Translations under genes and position numbers: made by a program
The notes under the pieces: model-generated
The model's database searches: none
Told to the model about the DNA's origin: nothing
What the model saw: the letters and a program-made list of their open reading frames with translations, nothing else
NCBI GenBank assembly: GCA_022822525.1
Contig: JAJEBN010000053.1
Coordinates: forward strand, 22,041 to 86,040
Direction of reading: 5' to 3'
DNA from: Acidimicrobiia bacterium
GTDB taxonomy: Bacteria > Actinomycetota > Acidimicrobiia > Acidimicrobiales > Poriferisodalaceae
DNA length: 64,000 nucleotides
Part shown: one piece after another, positions 16,938-26,001 of the stretch
Layout of the letters: the number at the start of each line of letters is the position of its first letter
Position numbering within the stretch: position 1 is the stretch's first letter

Positions 16938-18185
16938 TCATTCCCCCCCAGAGGGCTGTGGCTCGCCGGCGACCCCCAGCAGCGCGTCGACGTAGCTGTC
17001 GGGATCGAAATCGACGAGGTCTTCTGCATGCTCGCCCAAGCCCACGAGCTTCACCGGGAGCCCGAGCTCGGCCTCGATGGCAAACACGATGCCGCCCTTG
17101 GCTGAGCCGTCCAGCTTGGTGAGCACGACGCCGGTCACATCAGTGGCCTCGGCGAAGGCCCGCGCCTGGCTCAGGCCGTTCTGGCCGGTCGTGGCGTCGA
17201 TCACGAGCAGCGTCTCGGCAACCGCACCGGGCTCTCGGTCCGCGACCCTGCGTACCTTGGCGAGCTCGTCCATGAGGTTCTTGCGGGTCTGCAGGCGTCC
17301 GGCGGTATCGGCAAGCACCACATCGGCGCTGCGCGCGGCGGCCGCGGAGATGGCGTCGTGCACCACCGAACTGGGGTCCGCACCTGAGCTGCCCGAGATG
17401 AGCTCGGCTCCGCAGCGATCAGCCCACGTCTGCAGCTGCGAGGCAGCCGCGGCGCGGAACGTGTCGCCCGCAGCCATGACGACGCGCTGTCCCGACGACG
17501 ACAAGCGGTGACCGACCTTGCCGATCGTGGTGGTCTTGCCCACGCCGTTGACGCCCACGAACAGCCACACCGCTGTTGCGCCGTCCCGGCCGGGTGCTGA
17601 GGTGGCGAGCGCTCGGTCCGCATCGAGCACCTCACGCATCTGGTCGCCCAGCGCGCGCATCAGGTCGTCCGGCTCGGTGATGCCCGCTTCGGCGGCCGTT
17701 CTGCGCAGGCGATCCAGGGTCGCCATCGTCGTGGACACGCCCACGTCGGCGCCGAGCAGCGCCTCTTCGAAGCTCTCCCACGTCTCGGCGTCGGGTGTTC
17801 GCCCCCGGATGGAAGCAAGTCGATCCCGCAGCGTGCGGCGCGATGAGGCCAGGCCCGCAGCGAACGTGGCCGGCGCCCGGTCCGGTTCGGTGACAGGGGG
17901 AACGGATGCCTGGGCCGGAGCCGCCGCGGGCGCGACCGGCGGGTCGGCGACGGGCGGGTCGGCGACCGGCGACGGGTCCGATCTGGCCGGGGAACCCGCC
18001 GCAGCAGCGCGACGCTGCCTGCTTCGCTGCACGAACGGCACTGTCATCAGCGCCACCATCGCCACGATGATCAGGATGAGGCCGATACGCCAAGCGTCGG
18101 GCAGGTCGCCGATTCCGAGGAAGAGGAGAATCGCGCCGATGAAGATCACGATGGCGCCTGCGCCGGCGACCGCCCTTGTGCTCAC
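16938..18185 (-). CDS. ftsY: SRP receptor FtsY with N-terminal membrane anchor
   Basis: Membrane-associated SRP receptor GTPase, 415 aa. Two N-terminal hydrophobic segments (IVIFIGAILLFLGIG and IGLILIIVAMVALMTVPFV) anchor it, followed by a Pro/Ala linker with repeated PVADPPVA units and the NG domain. The G domain shows FVGVNGVGKTTTIGKVGH, AAGDTFRAAAASQLQTW, LADTAGRLQTRKNLMDEL, VIDATTGQNGLSQA and VLTKLDGSAKGG. A true transmembrane N-terminus is common in actinobacteria, unlike the amphipathic anchor of E. coli. The GTG start lies 11 nt after smc; the order smc-ftsY-ffh is conserved. Confidence 0.95.
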   Translation of the reverse strand: MSTRAVAGAGAIVIFIGAILLFLGIGDLPDAWRIGLILIIVAMVALMTVPFVQRSRQRRAAAAGSPARSDPSPVADPPVADPPVAPAAAPAQASVPPVTEPDRAPATFAAGLASSRRTLRDRLASIRGRTPDAETWESFEEALLGADVGVSTTMATLDRLRRTAAEAGITEPDDLMRALGDQMREVLDADRALATSAPGRDGATAVWLFVGVNGVGKTTTIGKVGHRLSSSGQRVVMAAGDTFRAAAASQLQTWADRCGAELISGSSGADPSSVVHDAISAAAARSADVVLADTAGRLQTRKNLMDELAKVRRVADREPGAVAETLLVIDATTGQNGLSQARAFAEATDVTGVVLTKLDGSAKGGIVFAIEAELGLPVKLVGLGEHAEDLVDFDPDSYVDALLGVAGEPQPSGGE

Positions 18186-18196
18186 TGGCGGGCAGG

Positions 18197-21100
18197 CTAC
18201 CGAGGTGCCGTGACGGGCTCGTTGGCTGCCAGCGGGCCGTCCGCCGCAATCAATGCTGCAGCGGACGACGGCCGTTCGGACACGACGATGCTGGATCCTC
18301 CCGGCGGCATCGACACGCCGTAGAGCACGTCGGCTGACTCCATCGTGCGCCGCTGATGGCTCACGATGACCAGCTGGGACTCGCGCCGGAATTCGCCCAC
18401 GAGATCCAAGAAGCGATGCAGGTTCACGTCGTCGAGCGCCGCCTCGACCTCGTCGAGGACGTAGAAGGGCGAAGGGCGGCTGCGGAAGACCGCGAACAGA
18501 TAGGTCAGCGCAACCAGCGAGCGTTCGCCGCCCGACAGCAGCGACAGGCGACCGACTCGTTTGCCGGCCGGTCGCACGTCCAGCTCGACACCGCAGGTGA
18601 GCAGGTCGTCGGGATCGGTCAGTGAGAGCTTGCCGGCCCCGCCAGGGAACAGCGTGCCGAACAGCTCAGCGAAATTTCGAGCGACATCCTCGAAGGCCTC
18701 TGCGAATGTGGCCACGATCTCGGCGTCGATGGCTCGGATCACCTTTCCCAGCTCTCGTCTGCTGGTGCGCACGTCTGCGAGCTGCGACGCCACGAACTCG
18801 TGGCGCTCCGATGCCGCTTCGTACTCGGACAGCGCGAGCGGGTTCGTCGGTCCGAGCCGGCTGAGATCAGCACGCAGCGACCGTTCATGGGCCCGCGCGG
18901 AGACTCCCTCGGGCAAGGGAGGGGGCAGGGCTGCGAGCGCCGCTTCAGGTTCGGCGCCGAATTCCACCCGAATGGTGTTGACGAGCACGTCACGCTTGGT
19001 CCGGCGCTCGGCATCGGTCACGTCCAGCACCCCGAGATCGGCACGCAGGCCCTCCTGGCGCTCCGAGGCGGCGTCGCGCTCACGTCGCAACGCGTCGAGA
19101 CGCCCCGAGAGCTGACGTACGAGCCCGGTCCGGGTCTCGTGGCGCGCCTGCAGTCGCCTGGCTTCGGCGTCGAGGCGCTGGCGCCGCTCGGAGAGCAGCA
19201 GCGCGAGCCGGTCCAGCACGGACACGACCTGCTCGGACCGCTCAAGCCGAGCCGACGCGGCGGCACGAGACGACTCATGACCCGTGAGGCGCTGGGCGAT
19301 CGCATGGAGCCGGTGCTCGAGGACAGTCCGGCGCTGTCGCTGGGCGGCCTCCCCCGCTTCGATTGCCTGGGCCTGCGCGGCCTGCCTGGCGGATGCGGCC
19401 GCGATCCGTTGTCTCACCGATTCCATGGCGCGCCGTGCATGCCGCTGGGTGTCGAGCGCGACCCGGTGGGCCTGTCGCGCTGCATCGAGTGCCGTGGAGG
19501 TGCCGCTGTAGCGGCCCTTCAGGTCAGCGATCCGTGCCTGCGCCTCCCGGTGTGCCGCTGCGGCCGCCGCGGCACCGGTGCCGCCGATCCGCCAGCTGCG
19601 GGGCCCGAACCGATCCCCGCTGGGCGTGACGTAGACACCCTTGCGATCTGCCAGGGCTCGCTCGTGCGCTGCAGACCAGCCGCCCTGCACACACACTGCG
19701 TGACCGATCACCGCATCCAGCAACGCCCCGATGCGGTGGCGAGATTCCACCGGGGCGTCGGGAGCTGCCTCGATGTGGGGCCGCACGAATTCGTCTTCGG
19801 CACCCAGCGGCGGTGGGTCGGCGGGCCGGTCCGGCTCGCCGCGTGCGCCTGCAGCGCTCAGCGAGATCACCGACCCGGCCAGCGCCGCGGCGGCGAGCGC
19901 GTCAAGCGCCCGGGCAGCAGCGGCGTCATCGCTCACGACGACGGCGCTCAGAGCGCCGTCCGCTGCCGCCTCGGCTGCCGCCTCGAAGCCCTCGTCGATG
20001 CGCACGAGATCGCCCAGCAGCCCCAGCACGCCGGGGATTCCGTCGAGCGCATCGACACCGGAGTCGGCCTGAGCAGAGCTGACCGCCGAGCCCAATGCCT
20101 CGGATCGTCCGATCCAACGCTGGAGCTCCTCGACCACGGCTTGCTTGCGTTCGTCGGCCTGCGTCACGGCTGCAGCCGCGTCGCCGAGGCGCTTCTCGGC
20201 CTCTGAGGCTGCCGTTGTGGCCTCGGCAAGCTCAGTCTCGACAAGCGCAGTCTCGTCGACCGCTGCCTCGTCCACCTCGCCCGCGCCGACTGCAGACTGC
20301 CTGCCTTGCGCAGCTGCCGTATCCAGCTCGGCTATCTCCGCCGTCAGCCGGGTGTGCTCGTCGGTGAGCGTCGCAACGACATCGGAATCGAGCAGGGCGT
20401 TTCGCTCACGTTCGACCGAGCGCATCCGCTCGTAGGTCTGGCCGATGAGGCCACGAGCCCGTTCCGACAGCGACGCCACGCGCGAGAGCCGGTCCGTCGG
20501 CTCGCTGGTCAACTCGGCAAGCTGGACCTGCGCGGCCTCGATCGCAGCGCCGGTCTCAGCCAGCGAGGCCGCCGTGCGGCCCTGCTCTGCCTGCAGGTCA
20601 GCCCGTCTCGCATCCGCGGCGGCCTGTGCCTGCTGGTAGCCCGCCAGCTCCCGTCCTGCGTTGTAGAGCTGCAGATCTGCGAGCTCTGCGCTGATCTCGG
20701 CGTGACGGCGTGCGGCTTCTGCCTGACGCTCGAGCGGTCGGAGCTGGCGGCGCAGCTCGCGCTGCAGGTCGGCGAGGCGGGTCACGTTCGCCTCGGTGCT
20801 CTCGAGGCGCCGCTCTGCCCGCTCTTTACGCCGGCGGAACTTCAGAACCCCCGCGGCCTCCTCGATAAGTGCACGCCGTTCTTGGGGCTGGGCTGCGAGC
20901 ACCTGGGTGATCTGGCCTTGCGCCACGATGATGTGCTGCTGGCGACCGACGCCAGCATCGTTGAGCAGTTCCTGCAGATCGAGCAGGCGGCAGGGCGTGC
21001 CATTGAGCGCGTACTCCGACTCGCCCGAGCGGTACAGCGTTCTGGTGATCGCCACTTCGGCGGTCTGGGTAGGAAGCGTCTGCGATTCGTTGTCGATGAC

Positions 21101-21346
21101 CAAGGTGACCTCTGCCCGGCCCAGCGCCACACGGCGATCGGTGCCGGCGAACACCACATCGTCCATCCGCTGTCCTCGCAGCGCGCGGGGCCCCTGGGCG
21201 CCCAGCACCCAGGCGATCGCATCCACGACGTTCGACTTGCCGCTTCCATTTGGGCCGACCACCACGGTGACGCCCGGCTCGAACGTCAGCGTGGTGGTCT
21301 CGGCGAACGACTTGAAGCCGGACAGCGTCAGGGAGCGGAGAAACAC
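18197..21346 (-). CDS. smc: Chromosome partition ATPase SMC
   Basis: Condensin-like ATPase for chromosome organisation, 1049 aa, somewhat shorter than typical SMC (~1150-1200). Head: SLTLSGFKSFAETTTLTFEP, Walker A GPNGSGKSNVVDAIAWVLG, Q-loop region and RGQRMDDVVFAGT. A coiled coil follows, then a hinge around residues 430-580 (GIPGVLGLLGDLVRIDEGFE), a second coiled coil rich in Ala/Arg/Glu, and the C-terminal head with LLSGGERSLVALTYLFAVF and FYVLDEVEAALDDVNLHRF. All ATPase motifs are intact, so the reduced length lies in the coiled-coil arms. Start GTG at 21346; ribosome-binding site weak. Confidence 0.95.
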   Translation of the reverse strand: MFLRSLTLSGFKSFAETTTLTFEPGVTVVVGPNGSGKSNVVDAIAWVLGAQGPRALRGQRMDDVVFAGTDRRVALGRAEVTLVIDNESQTLPTQTAEVAITRTLYRSGESEYALNGTPCRLLDLQELLNDAGVGRQQHIIVAQGQITQVLAAQPQERRALIEEAAGVLKFRRRKERAERRLESTEANVTRLADLQRELRRQLRPLERQAEAARRHAEISAELADLQLYNAGRELAGYQQAQAAADARRADLQAEQGRTAASLAETGAAIEAAQVQLAELTSEPTDRLSRVASLSERARGLIGQTYERMRSVERERNALLDSDVVATLTDEHTRLTAEIAELDTAAAQGRQSAVGAGEVDEAAVDETALVETELAEATTAASEAEKRLGDAAAAVTQADERKQAVVEELQRWIGRSEALGSAVSSAQADSGVDALDGIPGVLGLLGDLVRIDEGFEAAAEAAADGALSAVVVSDDAAAARALDALAAAALAGSVISLSAAGARGEPDRPADPPPLGAEDEFVRPHIEAAPDAPVESRHRIGALLDAVIGHAVCVQGGWSAAHERALADRKGVYVTPSGDRFGPRSWRIGGTGAAAAAAAHREAQARIADLKGRYSGTSTALDAARQAHRVALDTQRHARRAMESVRQRIAAASARQAAQAQAIEAGEAAQRQRRTVLEHRLHAIAQRLTGHESSRAAASARLERSEQVVSVLDRLALLLSERRQRLDAEARRLQARHETRTGLVRQLSGRLDALRRERDAASERQEGLRADLGVLDVTDAERRTKRDVLVNTIRVEFGAEPEAALAALPPPLPEGVSARAHERSLRADLSRLGPTNPLALSEYEAASERHEFVASQLADVRTSRRELGKVIRAIDAEIVATFAEAFEDVARNFAELFGTLFPGGAGKLSLTDPDDLLTCGVELDVRPAGKRVGRLSLLSGGERSLVALTYLFAVFRSRPSPFYVLDEVEAALDDVNLHRFLDLVGEFRRESQLVIVSHQRRTMESADVLYGVSMPPGGSSIVVSERPSSAAALIAADGPLAANEPVTAPR

Positions 21347-21350
21347 AGGA

Positions 21351-21400
21351 GCGTGAGCGAGTCAGTCGATACAGGGCGTGAGCGAGTCAGTCGATACAGG
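21351..21400. repeat. 25-nt perfect tandem duplication between fpg and smc
   Basis: Two identical 25-nt copies (21351-21375 and 21376-21400) followed by a degenerate third start (GCCAGCGAGTCGAG). They fill most of the 101-nt gap between the fpg-like stop and the smc start, so any smc leader would contain both copies. Confidence 0.9.
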
Positions 21401-21447
21401 GCCAGCGAGTCGAGTTTGGCAAAGACTCGGGCTGCAGACGGGGAGGG

Positions 21448-22278
21448 CTACACCTGATAGTCGCAGTAGTGGTGGGTCACGCCCCGGATGACGGCGGTGA
21501 GCACATCGCCTCGGCCGTTGCGGCACCGTTCTCCTGCACGCCCAAAGACCTCGAGGTAGGCATCGAAGCCCCCTGCCTTGCCGAAGATGTCGAGGTGCCC
21601 GCCGACCGAGGAGCCCCGGTACTTGATCGAGTTGTGAACGGTCTCGACGATGGCTCGGTAGAGCCGCCGGACTTCCTGGGTGTTCAGCGCGCTGGCGACT
21701 CGCGCGTGGCCCAACCGCGCCGCATGCAGCACTTCATCGGAGTACATCGGCCCGAGTCCCACGACGAAGGTGGGGTCGAGAAGCAGGTCTCGCACCGACT
21801 CGGTACGTCCTCGCAGCATGAGGGCGAAGTCGGTCCAGGGCATCGGCATGTCGACGGGGTCGAACCCGAGGTCGTCCCGGTCGGGATAGAGCTTCTGGTA
21901 GCGGGGCCAAGTGACGACCCGCAGGGTTGCCTCATCTCCCGAGTCGAGCAGGCGAAGCTGCCCGCCCTTGGTGAACGTCATGATCACCTTGGTATCGGGC
22001 TCGATCGGCGTTCTCGAGGTTGCCCGCCGGAACGAACCAGTCTCGCCGAGGTGTGCGACCATGATCTCGTCGGTGTCAAGCAGGAAGTGGATCAGCGAGC
22101 CCTCGCGGGCGACCGAGTTGATCTTCTTGCCTTCGAGCAGATCGGCAAATTGCTGCTTGGAGCGCATTGCCGGCAGCGACCGCTTGGTGCCGGGAACGTC
22201 GATTGACTTGAACTTGCGGTTCGAGACCTCCTTGTCCAGATCGCGCTTGGCAATCTCGAGCTCAGGCAGTTCAGCCAT
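21448..22278 (-). CDS. Fpg/Nei-family DNA glycosylase homolog lacking the canonical N-terminal proline and full zinc finger
   Basis: Protein of 276 aa related to formamidopyrimidine-DNA glycosylase. The N-terminus reads MAELPELEIAKRDLDKEV; canonical Fpg begins MPELPEVE, with Pro2 as the Schiff-base nucleophile and Glu3. Here Pro is replaced by Ala, and the usual Lys of the RxGKY loop is missing (REGSLIHF). The H2TH region is recognisable (LLLDPTFVVGLGPMYSDEVL, with YSDE for the usual IYVDE). The C-terminal zinc finger has only two of four cysteines (GERCRN and HYCDYQ). Position between rnc and smc is where actinobacterial fpg normally sits. It could be a divergent glycosylase using the Ala amine (NEIL3 uses Val2) or a non-catalytic lesion binder. 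ATG at 22278 has an AAGGAG site. Confidence 0.85.
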   Translation of the reverse strand: MAELPELEIAKRDLDKEVSNRKFKSIDVPGTKRSLPAMRSKQQFADLLEGKKINSVAREGSLIHFLLDTDEIMVAHLGETGSFRRATSRTPIEPDTKVIMTFTKGGQLRLLDSGDEATLRVVTWPRYQKLYPDRDDLGFDPVDMPMPWTDFALMLRGRTESVRDLLLDPTFVVGLGPMYSDEVLHAARLGHARVASALNTQEVRRLYRAIVETVHNSIKYRGSSVGGHLDIFGKAGGFDAYLEVFGRAGERCRNGRGDVLTAVIRGVTHHYCDYQV

Positions 22279-23038
22279 GAGTGGTCTCCTTCGAAACGGT
22301 CGATCGGTCACTGCAGTCCTCGGCGAACCGCACGCACGCGGCTGCGGCAGCATGGCGTTCGGCGGCTCGCTTCGTGGGACCCTCGCCGCGGCCCCAGACG
22401 TCGTCCCCGATGCGGGCCTCGGCTGTGAAGCTCCGCCGGTGCGCGGGTCCCGAGCTCACCACGACGTAGGTGGGCTCGGCGCCGAATCGCCGGGCGACGA
22501 GTTCCTGGAACCGGTTCTTTGCCTCACGAGCACCAGGCGCGGAGGCCGCATCGGCGATGCTCGAGCCCAGCAGCCTCCCGACGACGTCTCGTGCTGCGTC
22601 GATGCCCCCGTCGAGATACACGGCGGCGAGCACCGCTTCGAGGGCATCGGCCAAGATCGATTCGCGGTCGGCTCCCCCGGTCGCGGCCTCGCCGCGGCCC
22701 AGCAGCAGGGCGGACCCCAAGTCGCACTCGCGTGCCGCTCCGGCCAGGGCCTCGGCGCTCACCACTGCCGACCGCACCGCGCTGAGGTCGCCGGGACCCA
22801 GGTGGGGCCAGCGGACCGTCGCATGCTCGCTGACGCAGAGACCGAGGACCGCATCGCCGAGGAATTCCAAGCGTTCGTTGGACACAGCGACGCGGTCGGC
22901 CGCGGGCGAGCTGTTGTGCTCATGGCACCAGCTTCGATGCGAGAGCGCCTCGATCAGCAATGCAGAGTCGGCGAATCGATGCCCCACCCGCTCCTCGAGG
23001 CTGCGGAGCTCAGCGCGTTCGGCGACGGCTGCGCACAC
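22271..23038 (-). CDS. rnc: Ribonuclease III
   Basis: Double-strand-specific endoribonuclease for rRNA and mRNA processing, 255 aa. The RNase III domain contains LIEALSHRSWCHEHN, the signature NERLEFLGDAVLGL and the second acidic cluster ESILADALEAVLAAVYLDGG. A C-terminal dsRNA-binding domain follows: AKNRFQELVARRFGAEPTYV through GPTKRAAERHAAAAACVRF. The GTG start directly abuts the acpP stop (1-nt gap), and its end overlaps the fpg-like gene by 8 nt. Confidence 0.95.
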   Translation of the reverse strand: MCAAVAERAELRSLEERVGHRFADSALLIEALSHRSWCHEHNSSPAADRVAVSNERLEFLGDAVLGLCVSEHATVRWPHLGPGDLSAVRSAVVSAEALAGAARECDLGSALLLGRGEAATGGADRESILADALEAVLAAVYLDGGIDAARDVVGRLLGSSIADAASAPGAREAKNRFQELVARRFGAEPTYVVVSSGPAHRRSFTAEARIGDDVWGRGEGPTKRAAERHAAAAACVRFAEDCSDRSTVSKETTHG

Positions 23039-23039
23039 G

Positions 23040-23330
23040 TCAGCCGACGCGTTCCATCACATAGTCAATGGCGTCGCGCACTGTCTTGAGATCTTCGAGA
23101 TCCTCGTCTTCGATCCTGAAGCCCACCGTGCGGTCGGAGAGCTCTTCCTCGAGCGCCTCCACCAGCTCGATCAGCGCGAGCGAGTCGGCTCCGAGGTCGT
23201 CGACAAACGACGACGACTCGGCCACCTGTGACGGCTCCAGCTCCAAGATGTCGGCGAGCTGGTTGCAGATGAGATCGAACACCTCATCACGCTCGGGGGG
23301 ATTCTGACGCACATGGGTTTCAGCGGGCAT
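23040..23330 (-). CDS. acpP: Acyl carrier protein
   Basis: Protein of 96 aa carrying the growing acyl chain in type II fatty acid synthesis. The phosphopantetheine-attachment motif GADSLALIELVEALEEEL is intact (Ser in DSL). Helix 1 is VFDLICNQLADILEL and the protein is strongly acidic. It has a ~14-residue N-terminal extension over E. coli AcpP. The ATG has a clean GGAG site. Gene order plsX-acpP-rnc is conserved and ties membrane-lipid synthesis to the cluster. Confidence 0.95.
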   Translation of the reverse strand: MPAETHVRQNPPERDEVFDLICNQLADILELEPSQVAESSSFVDDLGADSLALIELVEALEEELSDRTVGFRIEDEDLEDLKTVRDAIDYVMERVG

Positions 23331-23421
23331 GAGGACTCCTGCCGCCTTCGGCGTTCGGGCGCTGTGGTACGACGGATGGGCACCCGTGCTGCGGATGCGC
23401 GGGTGAGCCTACCGTCGGCCT

Positions 23422-24399
23422 TCAGGATGCTGGAAGGCTGGCCGCCGCCAGCTCGCCCAGCAAGTCGGCCTCAACCATGCGATGTGCGACGGTGATGGCG
23501 TTGGTGATGGCCCGGGGGCTCGATGAGCCGTGGGCGATGACGCAGACGCCGCGCACGCCGAGCAGCATCGCTCCCCCGACGGCATCGGGGCTCACCTCAT
23601 CGGCCAGCGGTGCCAGCAGTCGCAGCGCGGCGGCGCCCTCCGCCCCGCCTTGCGACAATCGCTCGAGAATCAGCCGGATGAAGAACGATGCGGTGCCTTC
23701 CAGCGACTTCAGCAGCACGTTGCCGGTGAACCCGTCGGTCACGACGACATCTACGGGGCCGTCGAGGATGTCGCGCCCCTCGACGTTGCCGTAGAAGTCG
23801 ATCTCGGCGTCGGCAGCCAGCAACTTGTGCGTCTCCTTGACGAGCAGGTTGCCCTTCTCGGGCTCCTCGCCGATCGAGAGCAGCCCCACACGCGGCTCCT
23901 TCACGCCGAAGCGGATGCGGCTGTAGGCCGAGCCGATGCGGGCGAACTGATGCAGCCATTCGGCGCTGCAATCGGCCATGGCGCCTGAGTCGAGCAGCAC
24001 GCGTGCGGTGCCGCCGCCGGGCACGGGGAAAGCAGTAGCGATCGCCGGCCGGGCAACTCCCGGCAGCCGTCGCAAGCGCAGCAGGGCTGCCGCCGCGACC
24101 GCACCGGTGTTGCCTGCGCTCACCACCGCCGAGGCCTCGCCGTCGCGCACAGCATTGACGGCACGCGAAATCGACGAGTCCTTCTTGGTGCGCACGGCGC
24201 GGCTCGGCTCCTCGGACATCTCGATGACCTCGGATGCATCGATGATGCGCAGCGACTCCCCGCCAGCCGCGACGATGGCGTCACGGCGCCCGACGAGAAC
24301 GACCTCGAGTCCTTCGGCGGTTGCCTCAAGGGCGCCCTCGACGACTGCGTCGGGCGCATGGTCGCCACCCATGGCGTCGACGGCGACCGGCAGAGTCAT
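23422..24399 (-). CDS. plsX: Phosphate acyltransferase PlsX
   Basis: Peripheral membrane enzyme that converts acyl-ACP to acyl-phosphate for PlsY in phospholipid synthesis, 325 aa. Motifs: VAVDAMGGDHAPDAVVEGAL at the N-terminus, SSISRAVNAVRDGEASAVVS, AGNTGAVAAAALLRL, ARVLLDSGAMADCSAEWLHQ, SIGEEPEKGNLLVKET and VVVTDGFTGNVLLKSLEG. The ATG at 24399 begins the conserved N-terminus; an upstream in-frame extension overlaps rpmF and was rejected. Follows rpmF in the usual DUF177-rpmF-plsX-acpP order. Confidence 0.95.
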   Translation of the reverse strand: MTLPVAVDAMGGDHAPDAVVEGALEATAEGLEVVLVGRRDAIVAAGGESLRIIDASEVIEMSEEPSRAVRTKKDSSISRAVNAVRDGEASAVVSAGNTGAVAAAALLRLRRLPGVARPAIATAFPVPGGGTARVLLDSGAMADCSAEWLHQFARIGSAYSRIRFGVKEPRVGLLSIGEEPEKGNLLVKETHKLLAADAEIDFYGNVEGRDILDGPVDVVVTDGFTGNVLLKSLEGTASFFIRLILERLSQGGAEGAAALRLLAPLADEVSPDAVGGAMLLGVRGVCVIAHGSSSPRAITNAITVAHRMVEADLLGELAAASLPAS

Positions 24400-24448
24400 G
24401 AGCCCGGGCCCGCCTTCGCCATCCGGCACGACCTCACACGATTCTGGC

Positions 24449-24628
24449 TCAGGCGATATCGAGGGCTTGGCGGCCGCCGTACCAGCCGCACTGGCCGCAC
24501 ACCCGGTGAGGCAGCTTCGCGGCACCGCAGCGTGGGCACACGCTGCGCGGCGCCTCTTTGAGACGCCAAGCTGCCGCGCGACGCGAACGCGTCTTGCTCT
24601 TGGACGTCTTCTTCTTGGGGACTGCCAC
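24449..24628 (-). CDS. rpmF: 50S ribosomal protein L32
   Basis: Small zinc-ribbon ribosomal protein, 59 aa. It begins VAVPKKKTSKSKTRSRRAAA and carries VCPRCGAAKLPHRVCGQCG, i.e. a complete four-cysteine zinc ribbon (the C+ form). The GTG start at 24628 is preceded by GGAG at the right distance and gives the normal L32 N-terminus. It is 69 nt downstream of the DUF177 gene, its near-universal partner. Confidence 0.96.
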   Translation of the reverse strand: MAVPKKKTSKSKTRSRRAAAWRLKEAPRSVCPRCGAAKLPHRVCGQCGWYGGRQALDIA

Positions 24629-24697
24629 TGCTGGACTCCTCGAGCGGACCACGCAGCCTATCCATCAGCGCCCCGAAGCTGACGCTTGCGAACGCCC

Positions 24698-25258
24698 TCA
24701 CGGCGACTCCGCCTCGCCCCGGCGCAGGGCCTCCAGCGGCGCCCAGCGCGGGTCGGTCGGTTCGGCTGGATCGTCGTGGGCTGGGCCGTCGTGGGCCGGA
24801 TCGAGTTCGGACGGGCGGTTGGGGCAGGGATCGGGATGAGGGCATCCGATCGCCTCGATCGGCAGTTCCAACAGGATCGCCTCTCGCACCATGGGCGCGA
24901 GGTCGGCATGCTCGGGGTGCAGCTGGTACTGCTCGCCCTCCCGAGGCGCGGCAGCAAATACCTCGCGGACGTCCGCACGGGCTTCGCCCTCCAGCAATGT
25001 CCAGCAGCGCGCACAGGGGCCCCGCCAGCCTGCAGTGATGCGGCCAGCGGCGCTCAGCCCGCCGCTGATGATCTCGAGCGTCAGCTCGACGTCGACATCG
25101 CCGTCGAGAGGCACCTCCACGTCTGCGATGCGCAGCTCGCTGCGGTCGCCGGGTTCGGCGAGATCGGACGCCCGGACCGTCGCCCTCCACGCGAGCGGCC
25201 CGCGTTCCAGCAGTCTGAGAGGCACCGACAGGGACCGCTCAGGGTCCCTGCGATTCAC
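24698..25258 (-). CDS. DUF177 (YceD-like) protein
   Basis: Protein of 186 aa of the YceD/DUF177 family, whose members accompany rpmF in most bacteria and are linked to 23S rRNA accumulation in plants and bacteria. Core motifs: VEVPLDGDVDVELTLEIISG, AGRITAGWRGPCARCWTLLE with the family CxRC pair, then PMVREAILLELPIEAIGCPH with a second Cys pair (CPHPDPC). The His/Asp/Pro-rich stretch near the C-terminus (AHDGPAHDDPAEPTDPRW) is low complexity. The GTG start overlaps the sepIVA-like stop (GTGA). Confidence 0.9.
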   Translation of the reverse strand: MNRRDPERSLSVPLRLLERGPLAWRATVRASDLAEPGDRSELRIADVEVPLDGDVDVELTLEIISGGLSAAGRITAGWRGPCARCWTLLEGEARADVREVFAAAPREGEQYQLHPEHADLAPMVREAILLELPIEAIGCPHPDPCPNRPSELDPAHDGPAHDDPAEPTDPRWAPLEALRRGEAESP

Positions 25259-26001
25259 GCCTGGTCCTGGTCGAACACCACCGGATCGGTGTCGGGACCG
25301 CTGCGGGCCGACTGCGAGTCGCCCGTGTCGATCTCGGATTCTGCAGTCGCGGCGGGTGAGACACCCGGCGCGGCCGGCGCGATCGGCGTCGCGACCCGCT
25401 TGCCGAGCTTGCGACGGGCCGCCTGCACGGCGATCTGGATCTGGTCGACCGCGCTGGCGAATTGCGCAAGCTGCCGCTCGCAGTACTCGTCGACTTCGTG
25501 GCGGCGACGGCGTGTCTGGATCTGCGCGTCGTCGAGCAGCTGGCGGGCGCGACGCTCCGCGCTGCGCACGACCTCGGTGCGCTGCACCATCTGAGCTACA
25601 CGGCTGCGCGCCTCGTCGATGACCATGTTGGCGTCGACGCGCGCCTGGGCCAGCACCTCATCGCGCTCGCGCAGCAGCCAGCGGGCTTGGCGGGTCTCGT
25701 CGGGCACTGCCGCCAGCGCCGACTCGAGCAACGTCATCACCTCGTCGCGATTGATCATGACCGAGGTCGACAGCGGCATCGGCCGCGCAGCGTCGATGAT
25801 CTCCATGGCCTCGCGGATGAACTGCTCAGCGGTGACCGACGGGCGCCGCGGCGCCAATGCTCCTGGTTGGCGGGACGCCGCCGACACATCCGTCTCCTCG
25901 GTAGGAGCGGCGTGCATATCGAACGAGGGCTCCGGCTGCGAGACACCGGGATGCGCGTAGGACTGCGGCGGAGCGTCGACGCCCCCCTCGGACATGCTCA
26001 C
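25255..26001 (-). CDS. SepIVA-like DivIVA-domain cell-division protein
   Basis: Protein of 248 aa with a disordered N-terminus, a short DivIVA-like segment (SVTAEQFIREAMEIIDAARP), and a long Arg/Glu/Ala coiled coil (about residues 85-200: TRQARWLLRERDEVLAQARV, DEARSRVAQMVQRTEVVRSA). The C-terminus is again low complexity. It sits between coaD and DUF177-rpmF, the position of mycobacterial sepIVA, which is required for septation and polar growth. Function is inferred from coiled-coil content and synteny, since the similarity is low complexity. Overlaps coaD by 4 nt upstream and DUF177 by 4 nt downstream. Confidence 0.75.
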   Translation of the reverse strand: MSMSEGGVDAPPQSYAHPGVSQPEPSFDMHAAPTEETDVSAASRQPGALAPRRPSVTAEQFIREAMEIIDAARPMPLSTSVMINRDEVMTLLESALAAVPDETRQARWLLRERDEVLAQARVDANMVIDEARSRVAQMVQRTEVVRSAERRARQLLDDAQIQTRRRRHEVDEYCERQLAQFASAVDQIQIAVQAARRKLGKRVATPIAPAAPGVSPAATAESEIDTGDSQSARSGPDTDPVVFDQDQA

